Shown here: positions 17,938 through 25,101 of the stretch, piece after piece
How the letters are laid out: every line of letters begins with the position of its first letter
How positions within the stretch are numbered: the first letter of the stretch is position 1
Notes under the pieces: generated by a model
Told to the model about the DNA's origin: nothing
The model's input: the letters and a program-made list of their open reading frames with translations, nothing else
Databases searched by the model: none
Made by a program: the position numbers and the translations under genes
Source: Erythrobacter sp.
GTDB taxonomy: Bacteria; Pseudomonadota; Alphaproteobacteria; Sphingomonadales; Sphingomonadaceae
Direction of reading: 5' to 3'
Length of the DNA stretch: 64,000 bases
Assembly: GCF_011765465.1 (NCBI RefSeq)
Contig: NZ_CP050265.1
Span: 1,302,001 to 1,366,000, forward strand

Positions 17938-19223
17938 AGGCTTGCCAGACCCTGTTCGAGATCGGCGAGTATGTCGTCGACGTGCTCGATCCCGACCGAG
18001 ATACGCACCACGTCCGGCCCCGCGCCCGCCGCGACCAGTTCAGCTTCGCCCAGCTGGCTGTGCGTGGTCGATGCCGGGTGGATGATGAGCGAACGCGTGT
18101 CGCCGATATTGGCGAGGTGGCTGAACATCTCGACATTCGAGACGAGCTTCACGCCTGCCTCGTATCCGCCCTTCACGCCGAAAGTGAAGACCGCCCCGCC
18201 CTTCCCGCCGAGATACTTGTCGGCGAGCGGCTTGTAGGGGTTGTCGTCGAGCCCGGCATAGGAAACCCACTCGATCTTGTCGTGGGCCTGAAGCCATTTC
18301 GCCACGGCGAGCGCGTTGGCGCAGTGCCGCTCCATGCGCAGCGCGAGCGTCTCCATGCCGGTCAGCGCGAGCCAGGCGTTCTGCGGGGCCATCGCCGGGC
18401 CGAGGTCGCGCAGGCCGAGCACGCGGCAGGCGGTGATGAAGGCGATCGGGCCGATGGGCTCCAGAGCATCGACCAGCACCGCGCCGTGATAGGAGCCGTT
18501 GGGCTCGGTCAGGCTGGGGAATTTCGACCCTTGTGCCTTCCAGTCGAACTTGCCGGAATCGACGATCACCCCGCCGACCGCGTTTCCGTGACCGTTCAGG
18601 AACTTGGTGGTCGAATGGGTGACGATGTCCGCGCCGTGCTCGAAGGGGCGGCACAGGATCGGGGTCGCCATGGTGTTGTCGACGATCAGCGGCACGCCGC
18701 CTTCGTGCGCGACATCCGCGATGGCGCGGATGTCTGTCACGACCCCGCCCGGATTGGCGAGGCTTTCGACAAAGACGCAGCGGGTATTCTCGTCCATCGC
18801 CGCGCGCACGTTTTCGGGATCGTCGGCATCGACGAAGCGCGTCTCCCAGCCGAACTTGCGGAACGCCTCGCCCATCTGGTTGAGCGAGCCGCCATAGAGC
18901 TTCTTCGCCGCGACGATGTTGCAGCCCGGCTCCATCAACGTGTGGAACGCAACCAATTGGGCGGCGTGGCCGCTGGCGAGGCCGAGCGCGCCGACGCCCC
19001 CTTCCATCGCCGCGATCTTCTTCTCAAGCGCGTCGTTGGTCGGGTTCATGATCCGCGAATAGATGTTGCCGAACTGCTTCAATGCGAACAGGTCGGCAGC
19101 GTGTTCGGCATCGTCGAAGACATAGCTCGCGGTCTGGTAGATCGGGGTAATCCGCGCATTGGTCGCAGGGTCGGGCGCGGTGCCGCCGTGGACGGCGAGC
19201 GATTCGAGCTTCATGTCGGTCAT
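17934..19223 (-). CDS. metY: O-acetylhomoserine sulfhydrylase / aminocarboxypropyltransferase
   Basis: A PLP enzyme of the Cys/Met-metabolism family, 429 residues. It would convert O-acetylhomoserine and sulfide to homocysteine in methionine synthesis. Motifs are LAVHGGTAPDPATNARITPI, GNIYSRIMNPTNDALEKKIA, ASGHAAQLVAFHTLM, VDNTMATPILCRPFEHGADI, and the PLP lysine in THSTTKFLNGHGNAVGG (Lys207). Length and the C-terminal RSLIIHPASTTHSQL favour MetY over cystathionine gamma-synthase. The ATG is preceded by AAGGA; ATG three codons later is also possible. I looked for a SAM-II riboswitch in the 129 bases upstream and did not see one. It is convergent with the phosphoesterase gene. Confidence 0.85.
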   Translation of the reverse strand: MTDMKLESLAVHGGTAPDPATNARITPIYQTASYVFDDAEHAADLFALKQFGNIYSRIMNPTNDALEKKIAAMEGGVGALGLASGHAAQLVAFHTLMEPGCNIVAAKKLYGGSLNQMGEAFRKFGWETRFVDADDPENVRAAMDENTRCVFVESLANPGGVVTDIRAIADVAHEGGVPLIVDNTMATPILCRPFEHGADIVTHSTTKFLNGHGNAVGGVIVDSGKFDWKAQGSKFPSLTEPNGSYHGAVLVDALEPIGPIAFITACRVLGLRDLGPAMAPQNAWLALTGMETLALRMERHCANALAVAKWLQAHDKIEWVSYAGLDDNPYKPLADKYLGGKGGAVFTFGVKGGYEAGVKLVSNVEMFSHLANIGDTRSLIIHPASTTHSQLGEAELVAAGAGPDVVRISVGIEHVDDILADLEQGLASL

Positions 19224-19291
19224 GATCGGTCCTTCGGTCGAGGGGAAAGCCGCACGCGTTCAAACACGACCGCGCGCTGCACGTAAATCCC

Positions 19292-19324
19292 AAAAGAAAG
19301 GAGGGGACCGGTCGCCCGGCCCCC
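19292..19324 (-). terminator. Rho-independent terminator after TonB receptor gene
   Basis: On the minus strand GGGGGCCGG, loop GCGA and CCGGTCCCC form a 9-bp stem (one G-U pair) followed by TCCTTTCTTTT. It lies 28 bases after the stop of the receptor at 19353 and separates it from metY. Confidence 0.75.
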
Positions 19325-19352
19325 TCACTCATCACCCGGAGCGAGAGCGCCC

Positions 19353-22310
19353 CTAGAAGCTCGCGCCGACCGCAACGCCGTAGCGCCGGGGATCGAGCGT
19401 GAAGATATTGGTGAACAGCCCCGAACTCGCATCGGTCACGTAAAGGCCCGTGGTCGAGTTGCTGTCGAAGATGTTCTGGATGAACCCGCGCACGAACCAG
19501 CCGTCCTCGGAATTGAGCTGGACCTGCGCGTTCGCCTGGACGAAAGGCGCGATGCGGTTGACCCGGCCGTTGAAGACGTTGCCGAACTGCTCGCCCGTCA
19601 GCGCCACGTCGAAACGCGGCACGAGGTTGTAGCCGTCGCCGAATTCGGCGGTGTACTGGACCCCCGCCGAGGCCTTGATCGTCGGCGCCTGCGGTAGAGT
19701 GTTGCCGCGAAGGTTGACCTCGACGCCGGGGCTCAGCACCTCAACCCCGCCGAAAGCCCCCGCAGCGGGCGAGGCGGCATAGCCCTGCAGCACCTCGCAA
19801 ATGCTGAACGCACCCGAGGAAGCGATCCCGCCATCGGCCGGAAATTCCGTCGTCCCCTGCAGCGGCGCGGTGGCCGGGGCCGAAAGGCCGGGCACATTGC
19901 CCGCGTTGAGCTCGGAATTGACGAAATTGACGAAGCCGTCCGGCCCGCCGGGGGCCTGCCCGGTCACGGCGCACAGCGCGCCGTTGGTGATGTCCTTGAC
20001 GATGACCGCGTTCTCGTCCCCGCCGCCCGGATCGCGCGGATTGGAGAAGAACTGGTCGCCCGCGACCTCGGCCTTGAGGTAGCTGAAGTTCATGTTGATC
20101 AGCCAGTTCGGGGACGGACGGATGATGCTTTCCAGTTCGAGCCCGTAGATATCGGCATCGATCGTGTCGTTGACCGAGGTGCGCGCGATGATGCGGCTGA
20201 GCTGCAGGTCTTTGTACTTGTAGTAGAAAGCCGTGGCATTCAGCTGCAACGCCCCGTTCGCGAAGGTGTTCTTGGTCCCGATCTCGAAGGCGTCGATCGT
20301 CTCCGGCCCGAAGCTTTCGGGCACGTTGAAGATCGGCTGCAGCGGCGGGTTGATCCCGCCCGACTTGTAGCCGCGCGAATAGGACGCATAGACGAGGTTG
20401 TCGGGCGTGATCTGGAAATCGAGCACGGCGCGGCCCGTGATCTCGTTGAAGCTGACCGAACGGTCCTGCGACAGCTGGTTGCCCGGAATACCCGGGTCGG
20501 CATCATACAGCCCGACGAAAGGCGAAGTGAACGGGTCGCCGTCGTTCGAGTAGGGGTTGAGGAAGCTCGCCAGCGTCGAGCGTGCGGTGATCGACTTGGA
20601 ATCGTCGTTGTAGCGCAGGCCGCCAGTGAATTTCAGCCGGTCGGTGATGTCGAAATAGACTTCGCCGAAAATGCCCCAGCTTTCGAGCTGGTAGTCCAGT
20701 GTGTTGTTGTGGAAGAACGAGGTTGCCAGGTAGGACGGCGGCAGGCCCGCCGAAAGCGAATTGAACGAGCCCAAAACGCCCGTGATGTAGTCGATCGCGA
20801 AGGCATTCACGAAATAGCTGTTGTTGCGGGTGTTGAGATCGGCATAGATCCCGCCCAGCAGAAAGTTGAAGGGCCCGTCGAAATCCGATGAGACGATAGC
20901 CTCGACCGACCAGGCTCGGTCTTCCTGCGCCGAACGGTCGAACTGCTGGCCCGCGGGCGAGCAGACCGCGAAACCCTCGAAAGCGCCGCGGTTGTCGAGC
21001 CGGGTGTCGGAGGTGCACAATTCGCCTCCCGGTCCATTGGGAATGATCGCATCGACGATCGGCTGGAAATAGGCCGCAGTTGCCGGCCCCACGGCTGCCG
21101 GGTTGGCGAAGGTGGAAAGCTGGGCGAGCGCGGGCGCATAGAACGCCGGATCGTTGATCCCGAGGTTGTAGTCCTGCGCCGAATCGACCGAGCTTTCCTG
21201 ATAGGTCCCGGTCACGCTCAGCGCGATGTCGCCGAAGGACTGCTCCAGATGCGCCTGGAGCTGCAACTCGTCGGCGTAGTATTCGGGCGTGAATTGGGTG
21301 CGCACCTGGCGAACGTCATTGGGCTCGTTGAAATTGGCATAGCCGTCCGGGCCATACAGGCTGTTGAGCCCGAAACCGGGCGGCAGGCCGTTGAGCTGGA
21401 GAAATTCTTCCGAGCCAAGCGTGCCGGTGAAGGTCGCATTGGCGTTGAGCTGGTCGAAATCGCGCCGGTTGTTGAGGCAGCCGAGCACGCCCGTCGGATC
21501 GCGCTGGCACAGCTGCTTCTGGATACGCAAGCGGTCGTCGTCCTCCTCGAAGTAATAGGCCATCAGGTCGAGCGTGGTGTCCGGCCCCGGCTCCCAGCGC
21601 AGCGAGCCGCGGATCGCGAATTGTTCGCGCCCGTCGATGTCGTCCCCGTTGAACAGGTTTTCGGTGAAGCCGTCGCGCTTCAGGAAGAACCCCGCCACGC
21701 GCGCGCCCAGCGTGTCGCCGATCGGCACGTTCAGCATGGCCTGCGCGCGGATGCTGTCGAAATTGCCGTATTCGAACTGGGCGCTGCCGCCGAAGGCATT
21801 GAGATCGGGCTTGGCGGTGACGATGTTCACCACGCCCGAGGTCGCGTTGCGACCGAACAGCGTGCCCTGCGGCCCGCGCAGCACCTCGATCCGTTCAAGG
21901 TCGAAATATTCGGTCTCGAACAGGCGGGTATTGAACAGCGGTGCGGAATTGAGCGCGATGCCGGTCGCGCTGTCGCAGCTCACGCCGACGCACAGGTCGC
22001 CGATGCCGCGGATGGTGAAGCTGGAGCCTGTGAAATTGCCCTTGGTGAAGGAGACGTTCGGCAGCGTCAGCTGAAGATCGCTCGCGTTCTCGATCTGCTG
22101 CGCCTGCAGCGTTTCGGCATCGAAGGCGGTCACCGCAAGCGGGACTTCCTGCAGGCTCTGCGCCTGGCGCTGCGCGGTGACGATGATGACATTGGCCTCG
22201 GGCGGGACTTCCGGCAGGTCCGGCATATCCTCGTCAGTCGTTTGAGAAAATGCCGGCGTTGCAATCGACGCAAGGCAGGCACCAGCCATCAGAAAGGTTT
22301 TCACCCTCAT
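19353..22310 (-). CDS. TonB-dependent receptor (uptake across the outer membrane)
   Basis: This 985-residue outer-membrane receptor has a signal peptide (MRVKTFLMAGACLASIATPA, cleavage at FSQ). A TonB-box-like VIIVTAQRQ lies near residue 45. The plug domain runs to about 165 and includes the usual LERIEVLRGPQGTLFGRNAT. A 22-strand barrel ends in DPRRYGVAVGASF with a terminal Phe. The sequence style (IENASDLQLTLPNVSFTKGN) is that of the large sphingomonad group used for steroids, terpenes and other organics rather than siderophores, but the ligand cannot be told. ATG 22310 is preferred over one five codons earlier because GGGAGAGAGAA sits just upstream. It is divergent from the phosphotransferase/DUF7064 pair, which suggests a shared substrate. 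Confidence 0.9.
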   Translation of the reverse strand: MRVKTFLMAGACLASIATPAFSQTTDEDMPDLPEVPPEANVIIVTAQRQAQSLQEVPLAVTAFDAETLQAQQIENASDLQLTLPNVSFTKGNFTGSSFTIRGIGDLCVGVSCDSATGIALNSAPLFNTRLFETEYFDLERIEVLRGPQGTLFGRNATSGVVNIVTAKPDLNAFGGSAQFEYGNFDSIRAQAMLNVPIGDTLGARVAGFFLKRDGFTENLFNGDDIDGREQFAIRGSLRWEPGPDTTLDLMAYYFEEDDDRLRIQKQLCQRDPTGVLGCLNNRRDFDQLNANATFTGTLGSEEFLQLNGLPPGFGLNSLYGPDGYANFNEPNDVRQVRTQFTPEYYADELQLQAHLEQSFGDIALSVTGTYQESSVDSAQDYNLGINDPAFYAPALAQLSTFANPAAVGPATAAYFQPIVDAIIPNGPGGELCTSDTRLDNRGAFEGFAVCSPAGQQFDRSAQEDRAWSVEAIVSSDFDGPFNFLLGGIYADLNTRNNSYFVNAFAIDYITGVLGSFNSLSAGLPPSYLATSFFHNNTLDYQLESWGIFGEVYFDITDRLKFTGGLRYNDDSKSITARSTLASFLNPYSNDGDPFTSPFVGLYDADPGIPGNQLSQDRSVSFNEITGRAVLDFQITPDNLVYASYSRGYKSGGINPPLQPIFNVPESFGPETIDAFEIGTKNTFANGALQLNATAFYYKYKDLQLSRIIARTSVNDTIDADIYGLELESIIRPSPNWLINMNFSYLKAEVAGDQFFSNPRDPGGGDENAVIVKDITNGALCAVTGQAPGGPDGFVNFVNSELNAGNVPGLSAPATAPLQGTTEFPADGGIASSGAFSICEVLQGYAASPAAGAFGGVEVLSPGVEVNLRGNTLPQAPTIKASAGVQYTAEFGDGYNLVPRFDVALTGEQFGNVFNGRVNRIAPFVQANAQVQLNSEDGWFVRGFIQNIFDSNSTTGLYVTDASSGLFTNIFTLDPRRYGVAVGASF

Positions 22311-22525
22311 TTCTCTCTCCCCCATATACTCGGCCGCTTCGGCGGCTCTGGGGCAAGAATATAACGCATTGCGGCGCCAGGCGTAAGAAAAATGTCAAAT
22401 TGCCTGTGGGTTGCTTGGCATCGGGTCGGCTAACGCCGCGCTGCCACCACCGCCTCCCTCTCACAATCGCCATTGCGGGCAGTCGGCGCGGAGCTTAAGC
22501 CTTTATCCCGGAGAGAGGACGGGAA

Positions 22526-23611
22526 TTGCAGAATTTTCCAGACCATGCGGACGCGGTGACGGCCGAGTGGGTGACGCAGCGCCTGCGAGAAAACGGGCTT
22601 CTGGGCGAGGACGAAGGCGCGGTCACTTCGGTTACGTGGGAAGCGATCGGGACCGGGCAGGTCGGCGACTCGGTGCGTTTCCATCTTGCCTATTCCAGCG
22701 AAGGCGCAGGCCCCGCGACGCTCGCGGCCAAGTTCAGCGCGGCCGATGAGACCAGCCGCGGCACGGCGGCTCTGATGGGGCTTTATGCCAAGGAGGTGTG
22801 CTTCTACCGCGAAGCCGCCCCCCTGCTGGGCGTGCGCGTGCCCGATGTGCTCGCCGCCCATGTCAGCGAGGACGGGGCTCGGCAGGTCATCCTGTTCGAG
22901 GATCTCGCCCCCGCGCGCGGCGGAGACCAGATCGCGGGCTGCGGGATAGAAGACGCGCGCGCCGCGATCCGCCAGGCCGCCGCGATCCACGCCGGGAGCT
23001 GGCAGCGCCGCGACCTTCTCGAAGCCCGCTGGATCGCACCACAACCGGAACTCTCCGCCCGCATCGCCGCGATGTATCCGCAGGCGCAGGCGGTGTTCCG
23101 CGAACGCTACGCGGGCACGCTCGAGCCCGAATTCATGGCGCTGTGCGAGGAGCTTGCCACTACGCCCGCCTTCTTCGAGCGCGACAATTCCAATCCCCAA
23201 TGCCTGGTCCACGGTGACTTCCGGCTCGACAATATGCTGTTCGACATCAAGGGCGGCGCAGAGCCCATCGCCGTGCTCGATTGGCAGACCGTCACCACCG
23301 GCAAGGCGATGACCGATGTCGCCTATTTCCTCGGCTGCGGGATCGGGAATGAATTGCGCCGGGCGCACGAGGAGGAACTGCTGGACCTGTGGCTGGCCGA
23401 AATGGCCGCGCACGGCGTGGAGCTTTCTCGCGGCGAGATCGAGCGCGACTATCGCATCGGCGCGCTCCATGGCGTCTCGACCGCGGTGTTCAGCGCGGCC
23501 TTCGTCGAGCGCACCGAACGCGGCGACGCCAATTTCCTGTCCATGGCGCGCGGGGCGTGCGGCCTCGCGCTCGAACGCGGCAGTATCGCCGCCCTCAAGG
23601 AGACCGCCTGA
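22526..23611 (+). CDS. Aminoglycoside-phosphotransferase-fold kinase (ecdysteroid-kinase-like)
   Basis: The 361-residue protein has a kinase-like fold of the APH/EcKL type. The lysine region is ATLAAKFSAADE, the hinge is QVILFEDLAPARGGDQ, the catalytic loop is CLVHGDFRLDNMLFD, and the metal-binding Asp lies in AVLDWQTVTTG. Relatives phosphorylate small hydroxylated molecules such as ecdysteroids, choline or alcohols, and several are found in bile-acid or steroid gene clusters. It starts with TTG after AGAGAGGA. The stop is one base before the ATG of the next gene, so the two are translated together. Its position opposite a TonB receptor suggests that it modifies an imported alcohol (inference). 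Confidence 0.8.
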   Translation: MQNFPDHADAVTAEWVTQRLRENGLLGEDEGAVTSVTWEAIGTGQVGDSVRFHLAYSSEGAGPATLAAKFSAADETSRGTAALMGLYAKEVCFYREAAPLLGVRVPDVLAAHVSEDGARQVILFEDLAPARGGDQIAGCGIEDARAAIRQAAAIHAGSWQRRDLLEARWIAPQPELSARIAAMYPQAQAVFRERYAGTLEPEFMALCEELATTPAFFERDNSNPQCLVHGDFRLDNMLFDIKGGAEPIAVLDWQTVTTGKAMTDVAYFLGCGIGNELRRAHEEELLDLWLAEMAAHGVELSRGEIERDYRIGALHGVSTAVFSAAFVERTERGDANFLSMARGACGLALERGSIAALKETA

Positions 23612-23612
23612 C

Positions 23613-24695
23613 ATGGTGCTTACCCGCGGCGACGACTATCCGATTCACCAGACCAGCGAGCCGGTCGCCTATGCCGGCACGGACCGGAATTTCTACGACC
23701 GCTATTTCTTCAACGGCTATGCGCCCGACGGGAGCGGGTTCTTCGCCGCCGCCTTTGGGGTCTATCCCCATCTCGACGTGGCGGATGCGCATTTCAGCTT
23801 CATCCGCGGCGGCGTGCAGCATTGCCTCCATGCCTCTTGCGAACTCGGCGCCGAGCGCATGGCGATGCGGGTCGGGCCGATCGCGATCGAGGTGCTGGAG
23901 CCTCTCCACCGCCTCAAAGTCACGATCGAGGAGACCGAGGGGCTGGCGGGCGAGTTCACCTTCACCGCGCGCGCCGCGCCGATCGAGGAGCCGCGCTTCA
24001 TCCACCGCACGGGCACGCGCGCCTTCATGGATTACACGCGCATGACCCAGAACGGGCATTACGAAGGCTGGATCGAAGCCGACGGCGTGCGCGAGGAGAT
24101 GGCAACCGGCACGGTCGGAACGCGCGACCGCAGCTGGGGCGTGCGGCCGGTCGGCGCGCGCGACGCCCAGCCGGTTCCGGGCGCGCCGCTGCCCTCCTTC
24201 TTCTGGCAATGGACCCCGATCAACCTTGCGGACGGTTCGCTGTTCTTCCACGTCAACGCCGATCCCAAGGGGCGCGCCTGGAACACGCGGGCGGCCTATG
24301 CTCCCGATGGCTGCGGGCAGGAGGCGGTGGCGGAGGGCTTCGGCACGCTTGCAGCCCGGCTCGAACCCGGCACGCGCTGGCCTTCGGGCGGAACGCTGTC
24401 GCTCGACGTGCCGGGCGCGCCCGCCGCGCTCGAACTCGAAGCGCTCGCCCGGTTCCAGATGAAGGGCATCGGCTATACCCATCCCGAATGGGGCCACGGC
24501 CTTCATCACGGTCCCTTGCGCGTCGCGCGCGAGGACCTTGCGCTCGCCGAACTCGACCCGGCGGCGATGGACAATCTCCACGTCCAGATGCTCTGCCGCG
24601 TGACGGGCGAGGCGCAAGGCATGGGCGTGTTCGAACAGCTCGCGATCGGCCCCCACGCCCCGCTCGGCCTTGCGGGACTGACCGACCCCGCCTGA
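23613..24695 (+). CDS. DUF7064-like protein paired with the kinase
   Basis: The 360-residue protein has no signal peptide and no classical catalytic motif. It is beta-rich with many aromatic and His residues (PSFFWQWTPINLADGSLFFH, IGYTHPEWGHGLHHG), similar to the AttH/hydroxyneurosporene-synthase lipocalin-like fold and to proteins now called DUF7064/DUF7065. That assignment is from memory of the family's style, not a search. It starts one base after the kinase stop, so the two form an operon. Such pairs are common in sphingomonads and mycolic-type degraders, where they are thought to act on steroid or terpenoid intermediates. A binding or lyase/hydratase role is possible; the reaction is unknown. 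Confidence 0.65.
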   Translation: MVLTRGDDYPIHQTSEPVAYAGTDRNFYDRYFFNGYAPDGSGFFAAAFGVYPHLDVADAHFSFIRGGVQHCLHASCELGAERMAMRVGPIAIEVLEPLHRLKVTIEETEGLAGEFTFTARAAPIEEPRFIHRTGTRAFMDYTRMTQNGHYEGWIEADGVREEMATGTVGTRDRSWGVRPVGARDAQPVPGAPLPSFFWQWTPINLADGSLFFHVNADPKGRAWNTRAAYAPDGCGQEAVAEGFGTLAARLEPGTRWPSGGTLSLDVPGAPAALELEALARFQMKGIGYTHPEWGHGLHHGPLRVAREDLALAELDPAAMDNLHVQMLCRVTGEAQGMGVFEQLAIGPHAPLGLAGLTDPA

Positions 24696-24810
24696 GCCGC
24701 CGGCGGACCCGCCCGCCGGAACGGCGGCGGGCCCCCTTGCGTTGAATCAACCAGGATGGCGCGCCGCATTGCGAGCGCGCGCGACAGGAACAACGACCAG
24801 GAGGACCGCC

Positions 24811-25041
24811 ATGGCAACCCCGCACGAAAAACCCGAAACCAGCCGCTCGAAATGGCTCTGGCCGCTCGTCATCGTCGGGCTCGGCGTCCTGCTGCTGATC
24901 GTCTTCTTCAATCCCTCGGGCGACCGTGACGGCGATGTCGACACCCCGATCGAGGTCGAAGACGTGACCCCCGACGATACGACCGACACTGCTGCGACCC
25001 CGGCCCCGGCACCGGAACCCTTTGCGCCCGGCGGGGAATAG
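24811..25041 (+). CDS. Small single-pass membrane protein with acidic tail
   Basis: A 76-residue protein with a short hydrophilic start, one transmembrane helix (WLWPLVIVGLGVLLLIVFF, about 15-33) and a tail rich in Asp, Thr, Pro and Glu ending PAPEPFAPGGE. The ATG has a perfect AGGAGG six bases upstream, which makes expression likely. I recognise no family. The Pro/Asp-rich tail probably lies in the periplasm. It is upstream of ppc, separated by a GC hairpin. Confidence 0.7.
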   Translation: MATPHEKPETSRSKWLWPLVIVGLGVLLLIVFFNPSGDRDGDVDTPIEVEDVTPDDTTDTAATPAPAPEPFAPGGE

Positions 25042-25060
25042 GCGCTAGGACAGTGTGCTG

Positions 25061-25077
25061 GCGGGGCAGTGCCCCGC
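25061..25077. other. GC-rich palindrome between small membrane protein and ppc
   Basis: GCGGGGC, loop AGT, GCCCCGC is a perfect 7-bp hairpin without a T-run. It covers the GTG at 25069 that could otherwise start ppc, favouring a later start. A similar palindrome lies at 38106-38123. Confidence 0.4.
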
Positions 25078-25101
25078 CCCCGGCCGCACGAGGTGAGGAC
25101 A

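Noticed and set aside
19224..19291. SAM-II riboswitch upstream of metY
   Set aside because: The leader lacks the conserved pseudoknot bases I know for SAM-II; only the terminator of the upstream gene and a normal Shine-Dalgarno are seen.
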